In this document: piece after piece, positions 35,615 through 43,610 of the stretch
Numbering within the stretch: position 1 is the stretch's first letter
Layout of the letters: each line of letters opens with the position of its first letter
Assembly: GCA_002499545.1 (NCBI GenBank)
Contig: DAME01000015.1
Location: 26,753 to 85,101 of the forward strand
Direction of reading: 5' to 3'
Source: Euryarchaeota archaeon UBA88
Lineage (GTDB): Archaea > Thermoplasmatota > Poseidoniia > Poseidoniales > Poseidoniaceae
DNA: 58,349 nucleotides
The notes under the pieces: model-generated
Seen by the model: the letters and a program-made list of their open reading frames with translations, nothing else
Database searches by the model: none
Told to the model about the DNA's origin: nothing
Made by a program: the position numbers and the translations under genes

Positions 35615-35818
35615 ATGATTGATTTGACCAAACACAGCGATGAAATTCTACGCATGGCTGCAATTGCCGCAGTCTATTCAATGCTCACGGAAAGCGGGTC
35701 TAATCCCGGTCAAATCGCCCGACAACCCGGTCTTCCGTGGTCTCAAGACCATCGGCGAATGAACATGGGTATGTCTTCGCTCATGCACGCGCGCTCTAGC
35801 CGCTCTCCTTGGAAGTGA
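35615..35818 (+). CDS. Small acyl-CoA carboxylase-linked protein (67 aa)
   Basis: A short frame starting ATG right after the carboxyltransferase stop. The N-terminal half is helical (KHSDEILRMAAIAAVYSML) and the C-terminal half has LPWSQDHRRMNMGM. A helix of the EILxxIAAAV kind followed by a W...R stretch resembles the small OadG-like or gamma subunits found between carboxyltransferase and carrier genes in other organisms. It is too short and diverged to be sure. It sits between pccB and bccP with a 4-base gap to the latter, as expected for a complex subunit. Confidence 0.55.
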   Translation: MIDLTKHSDEILRMAAIAAVYSMLTESGSNPGQIARQPGLPWSQDHRRMNMGMSSLMHARSSRSPWK

Positions 35819-35822
35819 AACA

Positions 35823-36230
35823 ATGTCTGAAACACGGAAAGTAATCGTCGACGGTATCGAATTTGAAGTTGTGATCGAAGGTGAAGGAAACACTTGGGAA
35901 GCGACGGTTGAGGGCAAGACCTTCGCTATCGAAATCCCGGATGCAGCACCAGTGTCCAAGAAAAAACGAAGCGGTGGGGGTAAGAAGAAAAAATCCGGAA
36001 CTGTTTCTGCCAACATACCTGGCAAAGTCGTTACCGTTGAAGTCAGCGTTGGGGATACAGTCGACGAAGGACAAGTCATTTTAATTCTTGAGGCTATGAA
36101 GATGCAGAACGAAATTCAGGCACCAATCACCGGCAAGGTAGTATCCATTCAATGCGAGGAAGGCCAAGCAATTGAAGCCAATGTTCCCCTTGTCGTGATC
36201 GAACCTGTGGCGGCTGAGGACGGCGATTGA
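35823..36230 (+). CDS. Biotin carboxyl carrier protein of the acyl-CoA carboxylase
   Basis: A 135-residue protein. A beta-rich N-terminal domain and a Lys/Gly-rich linker (about 40-60) lead to a biotinyl domain with EAMKM. The lysine in this motif is the biotinylation site. The end is the standard GKVVSI...EGQAIEANVPLVVIEP fold. It is the substrate of the biotin-protein ligase domain encoded at 15.4-16.8 kb. The start is an ATG. Confidence 0.93.
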   Translation: MSETRKVIVDGIEFEVVIEGEGNTWEATVEGKTFAIEIPDAAPVSKKKRSGGGKKKKSGTVSANIPGKVVTVEVSVGDTVDEGQVILILEAMKMQNEIQAPITGKVVSIQCEEGQAIEANVPLVVIEPVAAEDGD

Positions 36231-36290
36231 ACACGATGTTTTTCAGCAAATCATGCGACTCTTAAAGACCTCTGACCGATTAGTTGCTTT

Positions 36291-36530
36291 ATGGCCGGAG
36301 CCCCAGTTTGTGATTTCCCCGGTTGCGGACAGGTAGGGGAGATTGTTTCTCGCCTCTCCCCGGAAGGTTTTCTCGTTGCAACTGGGAAAAAAGCATACTC
36401 TTTTCGTGAAGCTTACCGTCGCTTCCACTATTGTAGCACCCACCATGATGAACTGATGGGCGGTGTGTGGTCACGTGTTCGCAAACCAGACGACAAAAAG
36501 GAAGGGCATGTAGCTCCTACTGCAATCTAG
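36291..36530 (+). CDS. Small putative zinc-binding protein
   Basis: A 79-residue basic protein with CDFPGCG near the start and HYCSTHH near residue 47. This gives C..C and C..H pairs at a spacing that could hold one zinc ion. No family was recognised. A TCTTAAAG element lies about 29 bases upstream of the ATG. It lies between the carboxylase genes and a large surface-protein gene, with no clear functional tie. Confidence 0.55.
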   Translation: MAGAPVCDFPGCGQVGEIVSRLSPEGFLVATGKKAYSFREAYRRFHYCSTHHDELMGGVWSRVRKPDDKKEGHVAPTAI

Positions 36531-36551
36531 TATCAATTTATGATACGAGAG

Positions 36552-36560
36552 TATTTTAAA
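36552..36560 (+). promoter_or_regulatory. TATA box implying a leaderless start at 36582
   Basis: TATTTTAAA lies centred about 26 bases upstream of the ATG at 36582, the standard archaeal TATA-to-start distance. This decides the start of the next gene in favour of 36582 over the in-frame ATG at 36540, which lies upstream of the box. Confidence 0.5.
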
Positions 36561-36581
36561 CCACTACAATTACATCGGTCC

Positions 36582-39500
36582 ATGACCTCTTCCTCAGAGA
36601 CTCAACTGTTCCTTACCACGCGTTCGTTCGTGATTGCACTGATGTTGATCATGACAACTCTCTCGATGGCCGTGCCGACTGTTGCAGCAATCGGCCCAAA
36701 TCAAAATGATATTGCAATGGGTATGGATCTTCCAGACAACTCAACAACAGTTTCGAGTTCGGGAGCCACCATGATGCTGAACGGCTATGCACCGTATTCA
36801 TCGAACACGTCGTATGGAGAACTTGATGTAGGCGATGACCAGGATTGGTTTGCCATCTCTCTTAACACCAACGAAAGCATCACCGTCCAGATTGAATACA
36901 ATTACACCTTCACATCGTCCAACGGCTCGACATACTACAATGACTTTGAATTGCATCTCTACAATCTTGATTCCGCTGGAAATCTCTTCTTATTGGATTC
37001 ATCAATAACCAACAACCCCGAAGTTGTCACTACCAATTCTTCAACAACCCCTCACAGTGGAACAGTATATGTCAAGATCCTACGGTACGACGGGTATGGC
37101 ACATATGCGCTTGATGTGTGGACGCATACCACATCAACAAGTAACGGAACGGGCGGTAACGGTACAACGAATCCAACAAACTGCGTCGGTGCCGGTACGC
37201 TCACAACCGATATCCTCGAACCAAACGATGCCACAAGTACGGCCACAGTTGCATCGCTGCCTTTGTTGTGTACTGGGCTTTCCATTTATTCGACCGGTGA
37301 TTACGACTATTTCGAAGTCGTGATGCTCACAGGAGTCACTTACTACGTCAACATCACGTTCAACGGTGCTAGCGGCGATATTGACACACAATGGACTTCA
37401 GCAACAGGTTCGTACCTTGCAAGTTCTGGCTCCACAAGTAGTATCGAATCGATGACTGTTTTTGCTTCTTCGAATCAGACAACTTACGTCGAAGTATATG
37501 GCTTCAGTTCGGCCACAAACGTCTACGATATTTCGATCACGACTGACCTGCCTGGTGGAGGTCAAAGTTTTGAGTCAATCGATGTCGAATTCGATAATTT
37601 AACCTCTGCGACAATTCGTGTCGACGGCCTCACCGTTGGTCAAAACTACTCCATTAGCCATTCAACTTTTCAGGAAATCATGAACGGCTCAATGTCTTAT
37701 TCAAATTCCACAACCATCTCATTCACTGCAACCAATACTTCCATGATGTTCAATATTACAATGAACCAGCCGAATTTTGTGGAATCGGTCCATTCAGTAT
37801 CTGTGCTGTTGCAGGACGTCAACGGTTCACCTCTTAATTCTGGGACCGATTCAACGTACATCGAACTCGTGGAAACGTCCGTTTCCTCGTCGACAACAGG
37901 GGAAATTTCAATGACCAATTTGACGGTCGGTACAGACTACTTCTTGGAATGGATTGTCGTTGATGAAACGGTGTTTCAAAATTCGTTGATGGCCCAAAAC
38001 GATGTTTATACAGCACTCAACGCATCACAAATTGACCGAAATACAACTTCGTGGATTGCAGGGTCTTCTTCGAACAATATTCAACTCACATGGAACGGTC
38101 CAACGACCCTGAACTCACACTTCTTAGCAGCAATCCTGTCCATCAACAACACTGTGACCAACCATTCAACCTCTGATGGATGGATTGGATTCAACGATTC
38201 CATGTTTATTCCCCAACTTCCGACTCTCCTCATCGACAGTTACTCCATCAGCAGCACATCGACAACAAACGATGTCATGACCAAGGGTTACGATTTGGTG
38301 ATTGGTGACCAATACCAGTATCAAATTCGAATCACAGATTCGAACGGCGCATCTTTTGCTGCTTCAACTTTGACCGCGTTCAATACCTCCTCGACCAATA
38401 TGAGCATGCCAATGTTCACCTACACCACCCCGAACGCAAGTGGAACATACTGCATTTATGCCGACCTGTATTCCAGTGTCAATGTTCAACTCATAGGTGA
38501 CTCAGACTGTTTTAATTTGATTATTGATGATGACAACGATGGAGTAGCCAATGAATACGACCTCTGTCCAAACACGACGACTGGGGCTGCGGTTGATATG
38601 GATGGATGTGAACTTTCACAGAAAGATTCAGATGGTGACGGATACAACGACCTAGTGGATGATTTCCCAAGTGATGCAAGCCAATATTCAGACATGGATG
38701 GAGACGGATTCGGGGACAATCCAAATGGAAATTCACCCGATGCGTTTCCGCTAGACAGTTCACAATGGACCGACCAAGACGGTGACGGCTATGGCGACAA
38801 TCCAAACGGAAACGCGTCCGACATGTTCCCCTATGACCAAACCCAGTGGGCAGACCAAGACGGCGATGGATACGGAGACAATCCGAACGGGAACTACGCA
38901 GATGAGTATCCTACCGATTCGACTCAATGGGTCGATTCAGATGGAGATGGATACGGAGACAATTCAAATGGAACCAACGGAGATGCATTCCCGAATGACC
39001 CAGCCGAGTGGATGGACAGTGACGGCGACGGATGCGGCGATAACTCTGACCTCTTCGCTTTGGACAGCACCCAGTGCACGGATTTGGATGGTGACGGCTA
39101 TGGCGATAACCCATCTGGAAACAACGGCGATGCTTTCGTCAATGAGCCCAGTCAGTGGTCCGACCAAGACAACGATGGATACGGAGATAACCAAGCTGGT
39201 AACCAACCTGATGCGTTTCCTGCAGACGGCACCCAATGGGCAGATGCGGATGGTGACGGATACGGTGATAATCAGAACGGCAACGCTGCTGACCGATTCG
39301 TTGATGACGTAACGCAGTGGTTTGATGATGACAATGATGGGTTTGGAGACAATTCTAACGGGAACAATCCGGACTCTTGCCTTGCCACACCTGCGGGAGA
39401 AGTTGTTGATGCGACGGGGTGCTCCTCATCCCAACTTGATGATGATCTCGACGGAGTAACCAACAACAACGATGCTTGCCCGAGTACTCCTGCCGGGCAA

Positions 39501-40670
39501 TCGGTCGATTCAGCTGGCTGTTCAAGTTCACAGGAAGATTCCGATAACGATGGCGTGAACGACGCATTTGACCTGTGCCCTGGAACCCCTCTAGGCGAAA
39601 TCGTCGATAATGCTGGTTGCGCTGATGAACAACTGGACGGTGATCAAGATGGTATATCTGATGAAATCGACCAGTGCCCAACAACTAACCCCGGTGCTTT
39701 GGTCAACGGTGTGGGCTGCTCTTCATCTGAACGAGATTCCGACGGTGACGGAGTTGTCGATATATTCGACATGTGTGGACAAACACCCGTTATTGAAGTC
39801 GTCAATGCTGATGGATGCTCAAACTCACAACTGGATGATGATAAAGATCTGTTCACCAATGATATCGATCAGTGTCCGAACACTGAACTCGGTGTGAAAG
39901 TCGATACCGTTGGATGTGCTGCTGAACAGTACGACGATGATAACGACCTCATCGACAACACAGTGGATGAATGCCCGGCCACACCAAGCGGTGAACAAGT
40001 CGATGCTTCGGGGTGCTCTGATTCTCAATTGGACCAAGATAACGATTCGATTTCGGACAACCTCGACCTTTGTCCTGATACAAATGAAGCACATGGTGTA
40101 GATTTCGATGGATGCTCTGAACATCAAAAAGACGACGACGGTGACGGTGTCATGAACATCAACGATGAGTGTGCCTTCACGGCAGAGGGCGCAATTCTGG
40201 TTCAAAGCGGATGTTCATTGGACCAGTTGGATTCAGATGGCGACGGCGTCAATGACGCAGAGGATGATTTCCGATATGACCGGAATGAATCTGTTGATAC
40301 CGACGGCGACGGTGTTGCAGATACCTACGATGCCTACCCAGATGATGCATTCCGTTCAGAACGTGAAGCTGAAGGCGGCGGAGGTACACTGATTTTCGGA
40401 ATACTCGCACTCGCTATGTTCAGTGGAATAGCTGCACTGTTGGTTGTTCGAAAAAACAAAGATGAAGACGTTTCATCCCCTTGGGCAACCACGAACCAAG
40501 TCGACCAATCGACAGAAACTCACATGCATCAGCAGGTCTCGAAAGAACTTCCAGCAATCGGAACAGAATCCCAACAGTGGGAAGAAAACGGCATAACTTG
40601 GTCGAAGTCTGCAAACGGTGAACTGTCATACTACGACCAAACTACATCGACATGGATACCCTACGAGTAG
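36582..40670 (+). CDS. TSP3-repeat surface protein with pre-peptidase-like domains and C-terminal anchor
   Basis: A 1,362-residue protein. A signal peptide (about 1-35) precedes two domains with PPC-like features (DVGDDQDWFAISL near residue 80, and DYDYFEVVML further on). Thr/Ser/Asn-rich beta domains with many N-x-S/T sites run to about residue 650. A long Asp-rich TSP3 region follows, in which a 28-residue unit ending TQWxDxDGDGYGDNxxGN repeats about nine times, then looser cysteine-containing units (CP...CSxxQxDxD). One helix (about 1265-1287) anchors it, and the cytoplasmic tail ends in a Trp/Tyr-rich motif (GITWSKSANGELSYYD). It is probably calcium-stabilised and exposed. No catalytic residues were seen. 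Confidence 0.8.
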   Translation: MTSSSETQLFLTTRSFVIALMLIMTTLSMAVPTVAAIGPNQNDIAMGMDLPDNSTTVSSSGATMMLNGYAPYSSNTSYGELDVGDDQDWFAISLNTNESITVQIEYNYTFTSSNGSTYYNDFELHLYNLDSAGNLFLLDSSITNNPEVVTTNSSTTPHSGTVYVKILRYDGYGTYALDVWTHTTSTSNGTGGNGTTNPTNCVGAGTLTTDILEPNDATSTATVASLPLLCTGLSIYSTGDYDYFEVVMLTGVTYYVNITFNGASGDIDTQWTSATGSYLASSGSTSSIESMTVFASSNQTTYVEVYGFSSATNVYDISITTDLPGGGQSFESIDVEFDNLTSATIRVDGLTVGQNYSISHSTFQEIMNGSMSYSNSTTISFTATNTSMMFNITMNQPNFVESVHSVSVLLQDVNGSPLNSGTDSTYIELVETSVSSSTTGEISMTNLTVGTDYFLEWIVVDETVFQNSLMAQNDVYTALNASQIDRNTTSWIAGSSSNNIQLTWNGPTTLNSHFLAAILSINNTVTNHSTSDGWIGFNDSMFIPQLPTLLIDSYSISSTSTTNDVMTKGYDLVIGDQYQYQIRITDSNGASFAASTLTAFNTSSTNMSMPMFTYTTPNASGTYCIYADLYSSVNVQLIGDSDCFNLIIDDDNDGVANEYDLCPNTTTGAAVDMDGCELSQKDSDGDGYNDLVDDFPSDASQYSDMDGDGFGDNPNGNSPDAFPLDSSQWTDQDGDGYGDNPNGNASDMFPYDQTQWADQDGDGYGDNPNGNYADEYPTDSTQWVDSDGDGYGDNSNGTNGDAFPNDPAEWMDSDGDGCGDNSDLFALDSTQCTDLDGDGYGDNPSGNNGDAFVNEPSQWSDQDNDGYGDNQAGNQPDAFPADGTQWADADGDGYGDNQNGNAADRFVDDVTQWFDDDNDGFGDNSNGNNPDSCLATPAGEVVDATGCSSSQLDDDLDGVTNNNDACPSTPAGQSVDSAGCSSSQEDSDNDGVNDAFDLCPGTPLGEIVDNAGCADEQLDGDQDGISDEIDQCPTTNPGALVNGVGCSSSERDSDGDGVVDIFDMCGQTPVIEVVNADGCSNSQLDDDKDLFTNDIDQCPNTELGVKVDTVGCAAEQYDDDNDLIDNTVDECPATPSGEQVDASGCSDSQLDQDNDSISDNLDLCPDTNEAHGVDFDGCSEHQKDDDGDGVMNINDECAFTAEGAILVQSGCSLDQLDSDGDGVNDAEDDFRYDRNESVDTDGDGVADTYDAYPDDAFRSEREAEGGGGTLIFGILALAMFSGIAALLVVRKNKDEDVSSPWATTNQVDQSTETHMHQQVSKELPAIGTESQQWEENGITWSKSANGELSYYDQTTSTWIPYE
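38691..39375 (+). repeat. In-gene tandem repeat encoding 28-residue TSP3 units (period ~84 bp)
   Basis: About nine tandem units, each coding for DxDGDGYGDNPNGNxxDxFPxDxTQW. The DNA repeat is diverged at third positions but keeps GATGGAGACGGATA-type cores. One unit is shortened (DGDGCGDNSDLFALDSTQC), with cysteines in place of Tyr and Trp. It is coding, not a CRISPR or replication repeat. Confidence 0.75.
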
Positions 40671-40685
40671 ACCATCGTTCGAGAA

Positions 40686-40705
40686 CTCAGGGTTCCTGAA
40701 CTGAG
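40686..40705. terminator. Weak hairpin between convergent genes
   Basis: CTCAG...CTGAG with a 10-base loop lies in the 82-base gap between the convergent TSP3 and glutamate dehydrogenase genes. It lacks a strong T-run, so its role as a terminator is a guess. Confidence 0.2.
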
Positions 40706-40752
40706 ACATCTCTTTACAGAGGCACTCTGCGTCAAATGGTCCTTGATTGGAA

Positions 40753-42108
40753 TCAGAGGATACCTTGTGCAGTCATCGCATCAGCAATCTTCAGGAATCC
40801 TGCAACGTTTGCCCCAAAGACATAATCGCCAGGTCGCCCGTACTTTGCAGCAGTTTCCGACGCATTCTTGTGGATATCGACCATGATTTGGTCCAGCTTC
40901 GCATCCACTTCTTCTCGAGTCCATCCATAGCGAAGTGAGTTTTGAGACATCTCAAGGCCGGATGTAGCAACGCCACCTGCATTGCTGGCTTTACCGGGTG
41001 CAAACATAACGCCGTTCTTATGGAAAACTGTGACTGCTTCTGGCGTACAAGGCATGTTTGCTCCTTCTGCAACGGCCATGACTTGATTGTCAACCAACAT
41101 CTGTGCTTCTGCACCGTTGATTTCGTTTTGAGTTGCACACGGAAGGGCGACATCAACGTTGACACCCCACAGTCCGTTAGAAGATGGTTCTGGGGCGGAA
41201 GCAGTGAATGATGCGCTTGAAAAGTTCGAGGCATATTCAGAGATTCTTCCACGGCGATTGTTCTTGAGGTCCATAATCCAAGCCAACTTTTCACGGTCAA
41301 TGCCGTCGGGATCGTGAATAAATCCACTTGAATCAGACATAGTCACAGGTTTTCCACCCAAGTCAAGGACTTTCTCACACGCGAATTGTGCGACATTACC
41401 TGAACCGGAAATTGAAACTGTTGCTCCTTCGAATGACTTCCCCTGTGATGCAAGCATTTCACGAGCAAAGTAGACCAATCCATATCCGGTTGCTTCCGGA
41501 CGAATGAGAGAACCACCGTACGAGAGGCCCTTGCCGGTGAGTACACCCGCTTGGAATTCGTTTCGCAGTTTCTTGTACATACCAAACATGTAGCCGATTT
41601 CTCGACCACCAACGCCAATATCTCCAGCAGGAACGTCACAGTTGTGACCAATGTGTCGCCAAAGTTCCATCATGAAGGATTGACAAAATCGCATCACTTC
41701 ATCATCTGAACGGCCCTTTGGATTGAAGTCAGAACCACCCTTTCCTCCACCCATTGGGAGTCCAGTTAGAGAATTCTTGAAGATCTGCTCAAATGCAAGG
41801 AACTTCAAAATCGAGGCATTGACACTTGGGTGGAAACGGAGTCCACCTTTGTACGGTCCTATTGCTCCATTGAACTGAATACGGAACCCACGGTTGACGT
41901 GTACATTACCTGAATCATCAACCCAGGGAACTCGGAAATGAATCAAACGGTCTGGCTCAACAACTCTCTCGACAATCGAGCGATATTCTGGGTGTGACTC
42001 AAGGACTGGTTCGAGCGATTCAAGAACCTCCCATACAGCCTGGTGAAATTCCGGTTGATTTGGGTCGCGAGCGACCACTGACTCATAGATTTCTTTTGTA
42101 ACGCTCAT
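40753..42108 (-). CDS. gdhA: Glutamate dehydrogenase (hexameric, class I)
   Basis: A 451-residue enzyme with GPYKGGLRFH, the catalytic-lysine segment PMGGGKGGSDFNPKG, DVPAGDIGVGGREIGYM and a Rossmann GSGNVAQ motif for the nucleotide. The N-terminal extension and 450-residue length fit the bacterial-type class I enzyme, mostly NADP-linked and used to assimilate ammonia. It interconverts 2-oxoglutarate and glutamate. Bacterial-type GDH may have come by transfer, but this cannot be shown here. The start is an ATG. Confidence 0.93.
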   Translation of the reverse strand: MSVTKEIYESVVARDPNQPEFHQAVWEVLESLEPVLESHPEYRSIVERVVEPDRLIHFRVPWVDDSGNVHVNRGFRIQFNGAIGPYKGGLRFHPSVNASILKFLAFEQIFKNSLTGLPMGGGKGGSDFNPKGRSDDEVMRFCQSFMMELWRHIGHNCDVPAGDIGVGGREIGYMFGMYKKLRNEFQAGVLTGKGLSYGGSLIRPEATGYGLVYFAREMLASQGKSFEGATVSISGSGNVAQFACEKVLDLGGKPVTMSDSSGFIHDPDGIDREKLAWIMDLKNNRRGRISEYASNFSSASFTASAPEPSSNGLWGVNVDVALPCATQNEINGAEAQMLVDNQVMAVAEGANMPCTPEAVTVFHKNGVMFAPGKASNAGGVATSGLEMSQNSLRYGWTREEVDAKLDQIMVDIHKNASETAAKYGRPGDYVFGANVAGFLKIADAMTAQGIL

Positions 42109-42220
42109 TATGACAACATCCAGTTTGTATTAGACTCGGCGAAGGAAACTCCCCTTCTAAGCATTGCCTAATGAATCGCTCTTAACAACGGTTTTGATTC
42201 ACCGAAATCAGCCTTCGGTA

Positions 42221-42667
42221 CTAGTATGGGCAGACGGCATTGAATCGCTTTAATCGCTCAAGACGGCGCTCTCCATTTGAGTCAATATCCGCCATTGCAT
42301 GAATCGCTTCTTCGATCATAAAGTGTTGATCTTGCTGTATCCCAACAATAGTTCGAAGCGACGTGAGCATTGACCATTCATCTTCGCTGATGACTTCATC
42401 ATCAAGCGCGGCGATAAGAGCGGATTGATAGGTCGCAACATCACCCATGTGATGGCCTGAATAGTCAAATTCAGTTCCGTCAAACGGATTAGCTTCTTCG
42501 CCTCGAACCACAGAAAGGCATGTTGCCGTGTCGCTCGGGCGTACGCCCAGAGCATCGGCCAGTACGTGCAGAATATTGGCTTCATCATGGGTAATGATGT
42601 CGTCGTCCATGGCCTGCGTGAGCGTTCTCAGATAGAGATAGAGGCCTCGGGAGGTTTCGAGTGGCAT
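42221..42667 (-). CDS. TerB-like helical protein
   Basis: A 148-residue acidic protein with two copies of the pattern AxDDxIxxxExxxLxxL: DDDIITHDEANILHVL near residue 20 and LDDEVISEDEWSMLTSL near residue 85. This is the internal duplication and acidic loop pattern of TerB-type (tellurite-resistance-like) domains. Role unknown. The start is an ATG; it is upstream of gdhA on the same strand with a 112-base gap. Confidence 0.55.
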   Translation of the reverse strand: MPLETSRGLYLYLRTLTQAMDDDIITHDEANILHVLADALGVRPSDTATCLSVVRGEEANPFDGTEFDYSGHHMGDVATYQSALIAALDDEVISEDEWSMLTSLRTIVGIQQDQHFMIEEAIHAMADIDSNGERRLERLKRFNAVCPY

Positions 42668-42807
42668 GACTTCGCCTGTACGAACCCGTATTAGAACATT
42701 CTACAACCGTATACAGAAACTCTTGCTCGATTCATGGTTTCAACGCTACTGCAGTCCCCGATAGAACGCAGTGACTCGTTTCATCGAAATGAAGTGTTGT
42801 AATTGTT

Positions 42808-42824
42808 TGTCATACAAAATGACA
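42808..42824. promoter_or_regulatory. Inverted repeat, candidate operator of the RHH regulator
   Basis: A perfect TGTCAT-ACAAA-ATGACA inverted repeat lies 59 bases upstream of the ribbon-helix-helix gene, just ahead of a TATA-like ATTGATATACC. A symmetric site next to a small dimeric regulator gene suggests autoregulation. Confidence 0.45.
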
Positions 42825-42882
42825 TCATAAAGAATACATTGATATACCGCCTTAGTATCCCTAGAGTTACGGAGGAATCAAA

Positions 42883-43257
42883 ATGGCCGCACCAAGCAAC
42901 CTCGTCTCACTTCGGATTACCGAAGAAGACCTCGCTCTACTCGACGCACGAGTAGGCAGCGATGGAAGTCGAAACCGTTCGGACGTCATCCGACTCGCCA
43001 TCCAGCAATTCCTCAGCGGTCAACCGTTGCTGCCTGGTATGGATTCTGTACGAATTCCTCTCGGTCATGGAGACAAGATGCTTCTAGGCCAACTGTATGA
43101 ACTTCAGGGAACAACCCCTGAGATCGCCGCCCAAGAAGGGCTTTCACTCTACATAGAACGTGCCGTTAAGGCCCGTTCTGAAATGACACAACAACTCGAT
43201 GAAATCTTGGCGCAAGCCAAGAGTTCAACGATGCGACGCGAAGAATACCACGAGTGA
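42883..43257 (+). CDS. CopG/NikR-type ribbon-helix-helix transcriptional regulator
   Basis: A 124-residue protein. The first 45 residues are an RHH fold: strand NLVSLRIT, helix EEDLALLDARV, turn, helix NRSDVIRLAIQQFL. The remaining part (about 46-124) is helical with no clear ligand motif. A strong GGAGG lies 7 bases before the ATG, and an inverted repeat that could be its operator is upstream. Downstream is a structured non-coding interval. Confidence 0.8.
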   Translation: MAAPSNLVSLRITEEDLALLDARVGSDGSRNRSDVIRLAIQQFLSGQPLLPGMDSVRIPLGHGDKMLLGQLYELQGTTPEIAAQEGLSLYIERAVKARSEMTQQLDEILAQAKSSTMRREEYHE

Positions 43258-43269
43258 GTGGGTGAGAGT

Positions 43270-43482
43270 GCAGGAGGGGATGGGAATGAATTGGCAAAAC
43301 GATGAGGATGAGTCACGTGATGCCACCTTCAATGCCGTGCGGGATTTGTCCAGTCCGTGCGGATTTGCCGCTTTGCGTCAGCGTGCCCGTCTTGCACGCG
43401 CTGGACTTCGGGGTTCAACCAACCCTAACCCAACACACCTCCCCCCGAAAGACGGGCGGGGGGACTCCGATTCCACTCCTGC
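43270..43482. ncRNA. Possible structured non-coding RNA (strand uncertain)
   Basis: This is the 353-base interval between the RHH gene and XPD. The ends pair (GCAGGAG at 43270-43276 with CTCCTGC at 43476-43482). Inside are GTCCAG (43348-43353) with CTGGAC (43401-43406), GCGTGC (43381-43386) with GCACGC (43394-43399), GCGG with CCGC (43359-43371), and an eight-base TCCCCCCG/CGGGGGGA hairpin (43440-43464). Plus strand is slightly favoured, because the inner GAATTGG pairs with CCGATTC through a G-U wobble that would be a mismatch on minus. RNase P RNA, SRP RNA and box C/D hallmarks were sought and not found. Confidence 0.35.
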
Positions 43483-43610
43483 TTGCTAAGTAGGATGGTT
43501 CCCACGTGCTCAGGGCCCCACATACCTGGGCACAATGATTCACAACAGTGCAACCGCTGCATCCATTCAAGCCCCCAATCCTTTAGAGGTGTCGACACAG
43601 AACACCACCC

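Noticed and set aside
36540..36581. Upstream ATG for the TSP3 protein
   Set aside because: The TATA box lies between it and the ATG at 36582, and the extra residues precede the natural signal peptide.
38691..39375. CRISPR-like direct repeats
   Set aside because: The repeats are in frame, ~84 bp apart, diverged at third positions and encode TSP3 units.
43270..43482. SRP RNA in the structured interval
   Set aside because: No helix 8 GGAA/AGCAG motif and no UGUAA region on either strand.
43199..43489. Short coding frames across the structured interval
   Set aside because: Pro/Thr/Arg-rich translations with no start signals; the palindromic GC stems explain the sequence better than protein coding.
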